Origin: Trabulsiella odontotermitis
GTDB taxonomy: Bacteria > Pseudomonadota > Gammaproteobacteria > Enterobacterales > Enterobacteriaceae
Assembly (NCBI RefSeq): GCF_030053895.1
Contig: NZ_CP125781.1
Span: forward strand, 3,782,001 to 3,846,000
Reading direction: 5' to 3'
Length of the DNA stretch: 64,000 nucleotides
Shown one piece after another: positions 9,779-19,017 of the stretch (its first letter is position 1; every line of letters begins with the position of its first letter). The position numbers and the translations under genes are program-made. The notes under the pieces are model-generated. The model made no database searches and had not been told where the DNA came from. It saw only the letters and a list, made by a program, of their open reading frames with translations.

Positions 9779-10761
9779 TGACGTATCGTGTCGTAATCAC
9801 TCCCGGCGAACCTGCCGGGATTGGCCCGGATCTCGTGGCTCAGCTCGCGCAACGCGACTGGCCGGTCGAGCTGGTCGTTTGTGCAGATGGCGATTTACTG
9901 ATAAACCGGGCGGCAACGCTCGGTTTGCCGTTGACGCTCCTGCCTTATCACCCCGGGCAACCCGCACTCCCGCAACGCGCGGGCACGCTAACCCTTCTGC
10001 CCGTTTCCCTGCATGCTCCGACGGAGCCCGGTGTTCTCAACGTGCTTAACGGCCCCTATGTGGTTGAAACGCTGGCACGCGCCTGTGATGGTGCCGTGAG
10101 CGGCGAGTTTGCCGCACTGATCACCGGCCCGGTGCATAAAGGTATCATCAATGATGCGGGGATCGCGTTTACCGGCCACACCGAATTCTTCGAGGAGCGT
10201 TCACAGGCCAGCAAAGTGGTTATGATGCTGGCGACCGAAGAGTTGCGGGTGGCGCTGGCAACTACGCATCTGCCACTGAAGGCCATCAGCGACGCCATCA
10301 CGCCGGATCTGCTGCGGGAAGTGATCACCATTTTGCACGACGATCTGCAGAACAAGTTTGGTATTGCGCATCCGCACGTGCTGGTGTGCGGTCTGAATCC
10401 GCACGCGGGTGAAGGCGGCCATATGGGAACGGAAGAGATAGACACCATTATTCCGGTACTGGAAGAGATGCGCGCGAAGGGAATGCACCTGAGCGGCCCG
10501 CTACCTGCCGATACGCTCTTTCAGCCGAAGTATCTCGACCATGCGGATGCCGTGCTCGCAATGTACCACGATCAGGGCCTGCCCGTGTTAAAATACCAGG
10601 GCTTTGGCCGTGGCGTAAACATTACACTAGGCCTGCCTTTTATTCGAACTTCCGTTGACCACGGCACCGCCCTTGATTTGGCGGGCAAAGGCGAAGCGGA
10701 AGTCGGCAGTTTTATTACGGCGCTTAATCTCGCCATCAAAATGATTGTTAACTCTCAATGA
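9778..10761 (+). CDS. pdxA: 4-hydroxythreonine-4-phosphate dehydrogenase
   Basis: 327 residues (E. coli 329). PdxA oxidises 4-phosphohydroxy-L-threonine in pyridoxal-5'-phosphate synthesis. It is recognisable by the N-terminal TPGEPAGIGPDL, the TGHTEFF segment and a C-terminal metal-site region with HDQGLPVLKY. The start overlaps the surA stop and the stop overlaps the rsmA start (ATGA), so translation is probably coupled through the operon. Confidence 0.97.
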   Translation: MTYRVVITPGEPAGIGPDLVAQLAQRDWPVELVVCADGDLLINRAATLGLPLTLLPYHPGQPALPQRAGTLTLLPVSLHAPTEPGVLNVLNGPYVVETLARACDGAVSGEFAALITGPVHKGIINDAGIAFTGHTEFFEERSQASKVVMMLATEELRVALATTHLPLKAISDAITPDLLREVITILHDDLQNKFGIAHPHVLVCGLNPHAGEGGHMGTEEIDTIIPVLEEMRAKGMHLSGPLPADTLFQPKYLDHADAVLAMYHDQGLPVLKYQGFGRGVNITLGLPFIRTSVDHGTALDLAGKGEAEVGSFITALNLAIKMIVNSQ

Positions 10762-11579
10762 ATAATCGAGTCCATCAGGGCCACTTAGCCCGTAAACGTT
10801 TCGGGCAAAACTTCCTCAACGATCAGTTTGTGATCGAAAGTATCGTCTCGGCTATCAATCCACAGAAAGGCCAGGCGATGGTCGAAATCGGCCCTGGTCT
10901 CGCAGCACTGACAGAACCCGTCGGCGAACGTCTGGATAAGCTCACTGTTATCGAGCTTGACCGCGACCTGGCGGCACGGCTGAAAACACACCCGTTCCTC
11001 GGCCCGAAGCTGACGATTTACCAGCAGGACGCCATGACCATGGACTTCGGCAAACTGTCTCAGGAGATGGGACAACCGCTGCGCGTCTTTGGTAACCTGC
11101 CTTATAACATCTCCACGCCGCTGATGTTCCACCTGTTTAGCTATACTGATGCGATTGCTGACATGCATTTCATGCTGCAAAAAGAGGTGGTTAATCGTCT
11201 GGTTGCAGGACCAAACAGTAAAGCGTATGGTCGATTAAGCGTCATGGCGCAGTACTACTGCCAGGTTATCCCGGTGCTGGAAGTGCCGCCTGGCGCGTTT
11301 ACGCCGCCACCGAAGGTGGATTCCGCCGTAGTACGGCTGGTACCTCACGCCGTGATGCCGCATCCGGTGAAAGAGGTGCGTGCGTTAAGCCGCATCACCA
11401 CCGAAGCGTTTAACCAGCGCCGTAAAACGATTCGCAACAGTCTGGGGAATGTCTTCAGCGTTGAGGTTCTGACAGCGCTGGGAATCGATCCGGCCATGCG
11501 CGCCGAGAATATTTCCGTCGCGCAGTATTGTCTGCTGGCAAACTGGCTGACCGACAATGCCCCCACGAAAGAGAGCTAA
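10758..11579 (+). CDS. rsmA: 16S rRNA (A1518/A1519) dimethyltransferase RsmA/KsgA
   Basis: 273 residues, as in E. coli. RsmA dimethylates two adjacent adenines in helix 45 of 16S rRNA late in 30S assembly. The SAM-binding motif VEIGPGLAALT and the catalytic NLPYNIS motif are both present. It overlaps pdxA by 4 bp, and apaG starts 3 bp after its stop. Confidence 0.98.
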   Translation: MNNRVHQGHLARKRFGQNFLNDQFVIESIVSAINPQKGQAMVEIGPGLAALTEPVGERLDKLTVIELDRDLAARLKTHPFLGPKLTIYQQDAMTMDFGKLSQEMGQPLRVFGNLPYNISTPLMFHLFSYTDAIADMHFMLQKEVVNRLVAGPNSKAYGRLSVMAQYYCQVIPVLEVPPGAFTPPPKVDSAVVRLVPHAVMPHPVKEVRALSRITTEAFNQRRKTIRNSLGNVFSVEVLTALGIDPAMRAENISVAQYCLLANWLTDNAPTKES

Positions 11580-11582
11580 AGT

Positions 11583-11960
11583 ATGAACGATAAGCCCCTT
11601 GTTTGTGTGCAGGTGCAAAGCGTTTACATCGAATCCCAGTCCTCCCCGGACGAAGAACGTTACGTTTTCGCTTATACCGTCACCATCCGCAATCTGGGGC
11701 GATCGTCCGTCCAGCTTCAGGGCCGTTACTGGTTAATCACCAACGGTCATGGTCGTGAAACTGAAGTTCAGGGCGAAGGCGTCGTTGGCGAGCAGCCGCA
11801 TATCGCCCCTGGCGAAGAATTCCAGTATACCAGCGGCGCTGTCATTGAGACGCCGTTGGGCACCATGCAAGGCCATTATGAGATGGTCGATTTACACGGG
11901 AACGCCTTCCAGATAGACATTCCCGTATTCCGTCTGGCTGTACCAACTCAAATTCACTAA
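11583..11960 (+). CDS. apaG: ApaG domain protein
   Basis: 125 residues, the E. coli length. ApaG is a small fibronectin-III-like beta protein (DUF525) containing the Gly-rich GEGVVGEQP segment and YTSGAVIETPLG. Its biochemical role is not firmly established. Tight placement between rsmA and apaH supports membership of the lptD-apaH operon. Confidence 0.96.
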   Translation: MNDKPLVCVQVQSVYIESQSSPDEERYVFAYTVTIRNLGRSSVQLQGRYWLITNGHGRETEVQGEGVVGEQPHIAPGEEFQYTSGAVIETPLGTMQGHYEMVDLHGNAFQIDIPVFRLAVPTQIH

Positions 11961-11964
11961 TACA

Positions 11965-12816
11965 ATGTCGACATACTTAATCGGTGACGTTCACGGTTGC
12001 TACGATGAACTGATTTCATTGTTGAAACAGGTAGATTTCTCACCTGAACGTGACACCCTTTGGCTGACTGGCGACCTTGTTGCTCGCGGCCCTGGTTCGT
12101 TAGAAGTTCTGCGTTTTGTTAAATCGCTTGGCGATAGCGTACGTATGGTGCTCGGCAACCACGATCTGCACCTGCTGGCTATTTTCGCCGGGATCAGCCG
12201 CAATAAACCTAAAGATCGTCTGACGCCGTTGCTGGAAGCACCAGATGCCGACGAGCTTATCAACTGGCTGCGCCGTCAGCCATTGCTGCAAATCGATGAA
12301 GAGAAGAAGCTGTTGATGGTCCATGCCGGCGTCACGCCGCAGTGGGATATCGACACGATGAAGCAATGCGCCCGCGATGTAGAAGCGGTGTTGCGCAGCG
12401 ACTCCTATCCCTTCTTCCTGGATGCGATGTATGGCGACCTGCCCAACCACTGGTCGCCGGAACTGAGCGGCCTCGCCCGGCTGCGTTTCATCACCAATGC
12501 CCTGACCCGCATGCGCTACTGCTTCCCTAACGGGCAGTTAGACATGTACAGCAAAGAGTCGCCGGAAAATGTCCCGGCGCCGCTGAAACCGTGGTTTGCA
12601 CTGAAAGGGCCGGTGACGGACGAATACAGCGTGGTGTTTGGTCACTGGGCGTCGCTGGAAGGCCAGGGAACCCCGGAAGGGATTTATGGTCTGGATACTG
12701 GCTGTTGCTGGGGCGGTGTATTGACCTGCCTGCGCTGGGAAGATAAAGCATACTTTATCCAGCCATCAAATCGCCAGATGGATCTGGGTGAAGACGACGA
12801 GGCCGTTGCTTCATAA
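11965..12816 (+). CDS. apaH: Diadenosine tetraphosphatase ApaH
   Basis: 283 residues (E. coli about 280). ApaH cleaves Ap4A symmetrically to two ADP and also affects Np4 caps on RNA. Metallophosphoesterase signatures appear in order: GDVHGCYDEL (residues 7-16), GDLVARG, then GNHDLHLL. It is the last gene of the operon and convergent with folA. Confidence 0.97.
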   Translation: MSTYLIGDVHGCYDELISLLKQVDFSPERDTLWLTGDLVARGPGSLEVLRFVKSLGDSVRMVLGNHDLHLLAIFAGISRNKPKDRLTPLLEAPDADELINWLRRQPLLQIDEEKKLLMVHAGVTPQWDIDTMKQCARDVEAVLRSDSYPFFLDAMYGDLPNHWSPELSGLARLRFITNALTRMRYCFPNGQLDMYSKESPENVPAPLKPWFALKGPVTDEYSVVFGHWASLEGQGTPEGIYGLDTGCCWGGVLTCLRWEDKAYFIQPSNRQMDLGEDDEAVAS

Positions 12817-12820
12817 TTGC

Positions 12821-12842
12821 CCCTCTCCCGGCAGGGAGAGGG
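12821..12842. terminator. Strong hairpin between apaH and folA
   Basis: Perfect 9-bp stem CCCTCTCCC / GGGAGAGGG with loop GGCA between convergent stops. It probably ends or protects both transcripts. It lacks a long T tract and resembles GC-rich intergenic palindromes dispersed in enterobacteria. Confidence 0.55.
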
Positions 12843-12849
12843 CGTTTCA

Positions 12850-13329
12850 TCAACGGCGTTCCAGGATTTCAAAACAGTAACTGTGCGAGTTCTGTCCATC
12901 GGCGTCGTGGAATTCGCTAAAAACCGATTCCCATTCATCCGGATCGTAATCCGGGAAATGGGTATCGCCTTCCACTTCCGCGTCAATATGCGTCAGATAA
13001 AGACGCTGGGCTTTCGGCAGGAACTGCGCGTAGATACGCCCGCCGCCAATCACCATGATCTCTTCAACGTCACCGCAGGCAGCGATGGCTTCATCCACCG
13101 ATTTCACCCACTGCACGCGATCATCAGTGCCCGGCTGGCTGCTGATGACGATATTCTTCCGCCCTGGCAGAGGACGACCGATGGATTCCCACGTCAGGCG
13201 TCCCATCACCACCGGCTTGTTTAACGTATTGCGTTTGAACCAGGCGAGATCGGCTGGCAAATTCCACGGCATGGCGTTTTCCATGCCAATTACGCGATCT
13301 ACCGCTAACGCCGCAATCAGACTGATCAT
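12850..13329 (-). CDS. folA: Dihydrofolate reductase, trimethoprim target
   Basis: 159 residues, exactly E. coli length. FolA reduces dihydrofolate to tetrahydrofolate with NADPH. The catalytic Asp27 and Trp22 are present in MPWNLPADLAWF, as is the C-terminal YCFEILERR. The gene is chromosomal and in its native position, with no sign of an acquired dfr allele. About 196 bp separate it from kefC. Confidence 0.98.
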   Translation of the reverse strand: MISLIAALAVDRVIGMENAMPWNLPADLAWFKRNTLNKPVVMGRLTWESIGRPLPGRKNIVISSQPGTDDRVQWVKSVDEAIAACGDVEEIMVIGGGRIYAQFLPKAQRLYLTHIDAEVEGDTHFPDYDPDEWESVFSEFHDADGQNSHSYCFEILERR

Positions 13330-13525
13330 TGAAAGTTTCCCGGATACAAAAAATTGCCGCCACTATACGGAAAGCAAAATCTTTCGTCGACTGGCGTCAG
13401 AGTAAAGAAAGCGAAAAATTCTCGATTTGCTGGCGAGTCCACGTCCCGGAAATGGACCGCCAGCATTACAGTAGTTAAGAAACAAAACGTTAGCCGTAAA
13501 GTGTGCGTAACATCACATTTTTACG

Positions 13526-15391
13526 TTACGCCGTCGGTCGACTTTCCGGTTCGTCCTCAGCGTTACCGGTGTGTTTCCCCTCTTCCGTCCCCTGCCAGCC
13601 ATGACGCTGAATAATCGACAGATGATTACGGTCTTCATTGATGATGCCGGTCAGCATCGCGCTGGTGCGCTTATACACCGCAGCAAAGGAAGCCTCGTCC
13701 TCTTCCGCCATGTCCACCATCTCTTCCACCATCCGCTCGTTAAAGCGGCGGAACAGGTCAGCACGCTCGCGCGCTTCGTACGGGCCAAGCCCCAGCGCTT
13801 CCAGCGTCATGCGACCGGACTTGAGCGCCCCTTCGAAAGTTTCACGCTCAGGCGCTTCAACGCCTGCCTGGCGCAACTGAATGTAATGATCCACATCGCG
13901 GGCACGGGAGACGATTTTCAGCGTCGGGAAGTGCTCTTTCACCAGCATCGTCAGTTGCAGACTGGTCTGCGGATCATCAATAGCATTGATGAGGACTTCG
14001 GCTTTCGCCGCCCCCGCCGATTCGAGTAAATCGACCCGCGTCGCGTCGCCGTAAAAAACTTTCATATCGAATTTACGCAGAGTATCCACGTGGTCGGGAT
14101 CGTGATCGAGAATAACCATTTTCACGCCGCTGGAGAGCAGCAAACGACCGGCAATCTGCCCATAGCGCCCGAATCCGGCGATGATCACGCGCGGCTGCTC
14201 TTCGTCGATCTCATCGGCCTCACGCTCCTCGCCGCCGCCGGATTTTTCTAAACGAGTCAACAGTACCAGCAGGACAGGCGTCGCCGCCATCGACAGCGCC
14301 ACCGCCAGCGTCAGCGCTTTGGCCCACTCGGGATCCAGTACATCCGCCATTTGCGCCGCGCCAAACACCACAAAGGCGAACTCACTGCCCTGCCCTAACA
14401 GCACGGCAAACCAGCGACGTTGCGCCTTCGGTACGCCCAACGGACGCGCCACCAGCCACAGCATCAGCAGCTTAATCAACAGGAAACCGGCGAGCAGAAT
14501 GAGGATACGCAGCGGGTGCGTCACCAGGGTACCGAAATCAACGGACATACCGACGCCGATAAAGAACAGTCCCAGCAGCAACCCTTTAAACGGTTCGATG
14601 TCGCTTTCCAGCGCGTGGCGGTATTCCGAGCTGGCTAACAGCACCCCGGCCAGAAACGCCCCCATCGCCATCGACAGCCCGACCTCTTCCAGCAACAGTC
14701 CGAAACCAAACACCAGAAACAGCGCCACGGCGCTGAACACTTCCCGCAGACCAGAGCGGGCGACAAAGCGCAGCACCGGACGGGTCACGTAGCGGCCCAG
14801 CAGAACCACCAGCACCAACGCCGCCGCCACTTTCAGCGCCGATAGCGCGAAAGCGCCAAGGGTCGTTGCCGCGCCACTGGTTGCCAGTAGTGGGATCATC
14901 GCCACCAGAGGGATCGCGGCGATATCCTGAAACAGCAGCACGGCAAAGGCACCGCGCCCCATGGGTGTCAGGGTCAGGTTGCGTTCATTCATCGCCTGCA
15001 TAGCGATCGCCGTGGAGGAGAGCGCCAGTGTCATGCCGATCAGTTCCGCTACTTTCCAGTCGAGGCCCAGCAGCATACAGAAACCGCCGATCAGCACGCC
15101 ACAGGCGACCATCTGTAACGCGCCGCCGCCAAATACCGAGGCGCGCAACTTCCACAGCCGCTGCGGATCAAGTTCGAGACCGATGACGAACAGCATCAGC
15201 ACCACGCCAATTTCCGCAAAGTGGAGAATCGACTCCGCGTCAGTTACCAGACGCAACCCCCACGGGCCGATAATACAACCGGCAATCAAATACCCGAGTA
15301 CCGATCCCAGTCCCAGGCGAACGGCAATCGGTACAATCAGCGCCGCCGACCCCAGATAAATCAGCGCCTGTATCAACGTATGACTATCCAT
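13526..15391 (-). CDS. kefC: Glutathione-gated potassium/proton antiporter KefC
   Basis: 621 residues (E. coli 620). KefC is a CPA2 K+/H+ antiporter held closed by glutathione and opened by glutathione-electrophile adducts, acidifying the cytoplasm for protection. The ATG at 15391 (MDSHTLIQALIYL) matches the family; the longer open frame from 15487 is upstream read-through inside kefF. The N-terminal half is a multi-span Na+/H+-exchanger domain. The C-terminal RCK/KTN domain (about residue 400 on, VIIAGFGRYGQIAGR) binds nucleotide and glutathione. It overlaps kefF by 8 bp. Confidence 0.97.
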   Translation of the reverse strand: MDSHTLIQALIYLGSAALIVPIAVRLGLGSVLGYLIAGCIIGPWGLRLVTDAESILHFAEIGVVLMLFVIGLELDPQRLWKLRASVFGGGALQMVACGVLIGGFCMLLGLDWKVAELIGMTLALSSTAIAMQAMNERNLTLTPMGRGAFAVLLFQDIAAIPLVAMIPLLATSGAATTLGAFALSALKVAAALVLVVLLGRYVTRPVLRFVARSGLREVFSAVALFLVFGFGLLLEEVGLSMAMGAFLAGVLLASSEYRHALESDIEPFKGLLLGLFFIGVGMSVDFGTLVTHPLRILILLAGFLLIKLLMLWLVARPLGVPKAQRRWFAVLLGQGSEFAFVVFGAAQMADVLDPEWAKALTLAVALSMAATPVLLVLLTRLEKSGGGEEREADEIDEEQPRVIIAGFGRYGQIAGRLLLSSGVKMVILDHDPDHVDTLRKFDMKVFYGDATRVDLLESAGAAKAEVLINAIDDPQTSLQLTMLVKEHFPTLKIVSRARDVDHYIQLRQAGVEAPERETFEGALKSGRMTLEALGLGPYEARERADLFRRFNERMVEEMVDMAEEDEASFAAVYKRTSAMLTGIINEDRNHLSIIQRHGWQGTEEGKHTGNAEDEPESRPTA

Positions 15392-15914
15392 GCATCGCCT
15401 CCTGCCAGTCGATGAGCCGCTGTCTGAAGTGTCGCGCCTGCGCCTGCAGCGTTTCATCGTCGCAAACAAAGGTGCAGTGCATGGCAAATGGCGGCAACCA
15501 TTTCAGGCCGCAGTAAAGCGCCGTCGCCTGTAGCGGCTGCGCCAGTACGTCAAAGCCGGGATGGGAACCGATATCGAAATGGCTTTCGCCGCCGCCGGTA
15601 GTGACCGCCCACATCAGGCTTTTACCGTGCAGCGCCTTGCCACCGTGACCGTAGGCCCAGCCGTGTGAGAGGACTTTGTCGATCCACAGTTTGAGAAGCG
15701 GAGGAATGCTGTACCACTGCATCGGATGTTGCCAGACGATCAGGTCGGCGCGGGAAATCGCCTCCTGCTCGGCAGCAACATCGATATTAAAATCGGGGTA
15801 AAGATGATAAAGCGAACGGATTTCGACGCCGTCGAGTTCCCTGACCTGCTCAATCATCCGTTTATTCGCATGCGAATGATGCGGATAAGGATGGGCATAA
15901 ATAATTAGAATCAT
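15384..15914 (-). CDS. kefF: KefC ancillary quinone oxidoreductase KefF
   Basis: 176 residues, the E. coli length. KefF is a flavodoxin-fold FMN protein, required for full KefC activity and able to reduce quinones. The N-terminal MILIIYAHPYPHHS and the WQHPMQWYSIPPLLK segment are typical of the NQO1-like family. It precedes and overlaps kefC, so the two are made together. Confidence 0.97.
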   Translation of the reverse strand: MILIIYAHPYPHHSHANKRMIEQVRELDGVEIRSLYHLYPDFNIDVAAEQEAISRADLIVWQHPMQWYSIPPLLKLWIDKVLSHGWAYGHGGKALHGKSLMWAVTTGGGESHFDIGSHPGFDVLAQPLQATALYCGLKWLPPFAMHCTFVCDDETLQAQARHFRQRLIDWQEAMHG

Positions 15915-15989
15915 GACTTTCTCAGCTGGCTTTAACGCGTGATGTTAATCATAAGCGATTGCCGCTGAAAACGACATGAAAGCGCGTCG

Positions 15990-17315
15990 TCAGTGATATT
16001 TCTGCATAATGGTCATTTGTGCGGTTTTAGTTAACGACAGCCCGCGCGTCTCCGGCGCAAACATGACGGAAACCACCAGCCCCACCAGCGAAATTAACGC
16101 CCCCATCAGCATGACGGCATTAATGCCATATTCAGTAATAAACACCGGCAGCGCCCAGGTGGAAATGACCGTCCCGATACGGCTAATGGACATGATAACG
16201 CCCACCGCCGAAGCACGAATTTCCGTCGGAAAGAGCTCATTGGGATACAGCCACTGCAAAATACCGGGGCCGCCAGAAAAAAAGGCATAAACCGCAAAAG
16301 CAACGACCACCAGCCAAATACCCAGATTGCTCACCAGCCCTAAAACGGCCAGCGCCAGCGTCATCATCGCGAAACTGCCAATCAATAACGGACGACGACC
16401 TATTTTATTCAGCCAGTACATCGCCGGAATACAGCCCAGCATAAAAAACAGGCTGATGACCACATTCCCTAATGCCGCATCTCGCCCGTGATCCCAGCCT
16501 AATAAGCCAACGATTTGTGGGCCAAACGTATAGATGGCAAACATCGGGATCACCTGGCAGGTCCAGATCACCGCCACGAACAACACGAACGGAAAATGGC
16601 GTTTATTGAACAGCTGCATAAACCGCGTTTCCTGCTGTGTCTCTTCGTCAAACACCACCGGTTCGCCAAACAGCTTCAGCATCATCTGCTCGCACTCTTT
16701 GATTTTCCCTTTACGCAGCAACCAGCGCGGTGACTCAGGCAAATCAAAGCGGCCAATCAGGATCAGGACGCAGGGAATAAAGGCGCTGCCCAGCATCCAG
16801 CGCCAGCCGCCTTCGACGTCGTGCAGCCAGAAACCCACCAGATCAGCGCAGGTGGCGCCGACATACCACATCGCAGCAATAAACCCGACCGCGAACGCAC
16901 GCTGCCGTGTATTGGAGAATTCGGTAATCATCGATGTTGCAATGGGATAATCCGCCCCGATGACAATGCCAATGAGCACACGCATCACCAGCAATTCCGC
17001 CGGCGACGACACAAACATGGTGGCGACAGAAATAAGGCCGATGGCGATAATATCGATAAGAAACATCTTACGGCGACCCACACGGTCGCAAATATAACCA
17101 AACAGCGACGTACCAACGAATAATCCGGCCAGTGTTCCTGCGCCGAGTAAGCCAATCCATTCGGCATCCAGATTTAATTCTGGCGTCAGTTGCCCCAGCG
17201 CCACCCCAATAATCACCAGCACGTAGCCATCAAGAAACGGGCCGCCGCTTCCCCACAACATGATCCGCCGGTGTATTGAGGTAAAATGAATGTCGTCGAA
17301 ATTCCTGGGTTGCAT
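15990..17315 (-). CDS. yaaU: MFS transporter YaaU
   Basis: 441 residues (E. coli YaaU 443). A 12-span major-facilitator protein of the sugar-porter type; substrate unknown. Loop motifs GYICDRVGRRK (between TM2 and TM3), PESPRWLL and the C-terminal PETRGLSL are visible. I chose the ATG at 17315, which has GGAGG 7 nt upstream and begins MQPRNFDD like E. coli; an in-frame TTG eight codons earlier is less likely. It lies just beyond the fix operon on the same strand, but a terminator separates them. Confidence 0.93.
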   Translation of the reverse strand: MQPRNFDDIHFTSIHRRIMLWGSGGPFLDGYVLVIIGVALGQLTPELNLDAEWIGLLGAGTLAGLFVGTSLFGYICDRVGRRKMFLIDIIAIGLISVATMFVSSPAELLVMRVLIGIVIGADYPIATSMITEFSNTRQRAFAVGFIAAMWYVGATCADLVGFWLHDVEGGWRWMLGSAFIPCVLILIGRFDLPESPRWLLRKGKIKECEQMMLKLFGEPVVFDEETQQETRFMQLFNKRHFPFVLFVAVIWTCQVIPMFAIYTFGPQIVGLLGWDHGRDAALGNVVISLFFMLGCIPAMYWLNKIGRRPLLIGSFAMMTLALAVLGLVSNLGIWLVVVAFAVYAFFSGGPGILQWLYPNELFPTEIRASAVGVIMSISRIGTVISTWALPVFITEYGINAVMLMGALISLVGLVVSVMFAPETRGLSLTKTAQMTIMQKYH

Positions 17316-17348
17316 TGCTGCCTCCAGTCTCACTGACAAAAAAAGAAA

Positions 17349-17373
17349 TTCCCGCCGCCGATGCTGGCGGGAA
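17349..17373 (-). terminator. Rho-independent terminator of the fix operon
   Basis: Stem TTCCCGCC / GGCGGGAA followed on the minus strand by TTTCTTTTTTT, directly after the fixX stop and before yaaU. Confidence 0.85.
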
Positions 17374-17388
17374 AACTAAGAAGACGTT

Positions 17389-17676
17389 TTATCCGTAACG
17401 ATATTCCACACCGAACGTGCCGCGCGGGTATTCCCATTTCTCCAGCGCGCTGTCCAGTCCAAGAATTCGGCAGGTGCCGCATTCCAGACAACCGGCATAA
17501 TCAAAACGAACTGAACCGTCGTCCTGCTTTTTATACAAACCTGCCGGGCAGGCTTTGGTTAATATTTCCATCACCTGCATATCAGGTTGCGATTTCACGA
17601 TGATGTGAGGATTTTCTTCATCGACGTTGAATTTATTGATGCCCAGTTTGACGTCGACATTCACAGGCGTACTCAT
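17389..17676 (-). CDS. fixX: Ferredoxin-like protein FixX
   Basis: 95 residues. FixX is a ferredoxin-like iron-sulphur protein taking part in electron transfer with FixABC during anaerobic carnitine reduction. The C-terminal cysteine cluster is visible (CPAGLY, then CLECGTCRIL). It overlaps fixC by 4 bp and is the last gene of fixABCX. Confidence 0.96.
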   Translation of the reverse strand: MSTPVNVDVKLGINKFNVDEENPHIIVKSQPDMQVMEILTKACPAGLYKKQDDGSVRFDYAGCLECGTCRILGLDSALEKWEYPRGTFGVEYRYG

Positions 17677-18959
17677 ATCGCAGTCACTCCCTTAATGCCG
17701 TCCTTAATCAGATTCATAAAGCCCACGCGTTTCGCATGCTGGAGGACGGTTTTACGCAACGGCACAGGCGCTTTGCCGGTCACGGTGAATAATTCTTTCG
17801 CAATACCAACGGCCATTTCCGGGTAGGCGGTGAACATTCTCGGGTTATCCAGAAACGCGGGCATACGCTGGTACATTTTCATGTCCCGCAACGGTCCCTC
17901 TTCGAGGTGGCGAAGATAAGCGCCAAGCCCTTGCTTGCTGAAATCCCCTTTCGCCATCGCCGACAACACCGTTTTCGCCGCCGCTTCACCTGACGCGATG
18001 GCTAAATCCATACCGCGAATGGTAAAGCCGAGATTCATACACATGCCCGCGGCATCCCCGGCGATCAGCACACCGTCGCGTACCAGTTCCGACTGCATGC
18101 GCAACCCGGCTTCCGGCACCACATGCGCGGCATATTCAAGCATCTTGCCACCGGCAATCAGCGGGGCGACCGCCGGGTGCTGTTTAAAATCTTCCAGCAT
18201 CTGCGGAACGGATTTTTTCGCATCCTTGATATGGTGCAGGCCGCAGACCAGCCCGAGAGAAATCGTGGATTCGTTGGTATAGAGGAAACCGCCGCCCATC
18301 AGGCCATCGGTCGGCGAACCGGCAAACAGCCAGGCTACGCCTTCGTTATTCTGTAAGTTAAAGCGATTCTCCAGCACCTCTTTCGGCAGCTCGATCAGCT
18401 CCTTGACCCCGACCGCCACGTTTTCCGCTGCGACCCGTTTTGTCATCCCGAGCTGTTCGGCAAGCAGGGAATTCACCCCGTCCGCCAGAATCACCACTTT
18501 CGCTTCCAGCACATCGCCATCGGCTTCAACGCCGACGACTTTGCCGTCTTTTTCCACCAGCCGATCAACGCGAATACCGGTAATGCATTGCGCGCCGGCA
18601 TTCTCGGCCTGCTCCATCAGCCAGGCGTCAAACTTCCCGCGCAGCACCGACCAGGACACCTCGCCCGGCTGACGCTCGCCGCCGTTGAAGTAGTCGACGG
18701 TCAGGGCGCCGGTCTGCGTCATAAAAGAGAGTTTTTCCCGGGCGATCACCCGTTCCACCGGGGCGTGTTCGGCAAACCCCGGAATGATGCGTTCCAGGCT
18801 GTGAGCGTACATGCGCCCACCAGTTACGTTTTTCCCACCAGCGACATTTCCGCGCTCTATCAGCAGAACCTGCGCTCCTTCCCTGGCGAGCATCAGCGCG
18901 GCAACGGAACCTGCCAGTCCCGCGCCAACGATAATGGCATCGAAGATATCTTCGGACAT
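17673..18959 (-). CDS. fixC: FAD-dependent oxidoreductase FixC
   Basis: 428 residues, as in E. coli. A flavoprotein of the ETF-quinone oxidoreductase type. The N-terminal dinucleotide-binding motif IIVGAGLAGSVAALML and the internal LIAGDAAGMCMNLGFTIRGM FAD-site segment are clear. It probably passes electrons between the FixAB electron-transfer flavoprotein and other carriers for CaiA. It lies downstream of fixB and overlaps fixX. Confidence 0.96.
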   Translation of the reverse strand: MSEDIFDAIIVGAGLAGSVAALMLAREGAQVLLIERGNVAGGKNVTGGRMYAHSLERIIPGFAEHAPVERVIAREKLSFMTQTGALTVDYFNGGERQPGEVSWSVLRGKFDAWLMEQAENAGAQCITGIRVDRLVEKDGKVVGVEADGDVLEAKVVILADGVNSLLAEQLGMTKRVAAENVAVGVKELIELPKEVLENRFNLQNNEGVAWLFAGSPTDGLMGGGFLYTNESTISLGLVCGLHHIKDAKKSVPQMLEDFKQHPAVAPLIAGGKMLEYAAHVVPEAGLRMQSELVRDGVLIAGDAAGMCMNLGFTIRGMDLAIASGEAAAKTVLSAMAKGDFSKQGLGAYLRHLEEGPLRDMKMYQRMPAFLDNPRMFTAYPEMAVGIAKELFTVTGKAPVPLRKTVLQHAKRVGFMNLIKDGIKGVTAI

Positions 18960-19017
18960 AACGACTCCAGTACAGACAGTACACGGCAGAGCGCGTGCGC
19001 CACTCTGCCGTTCAGGA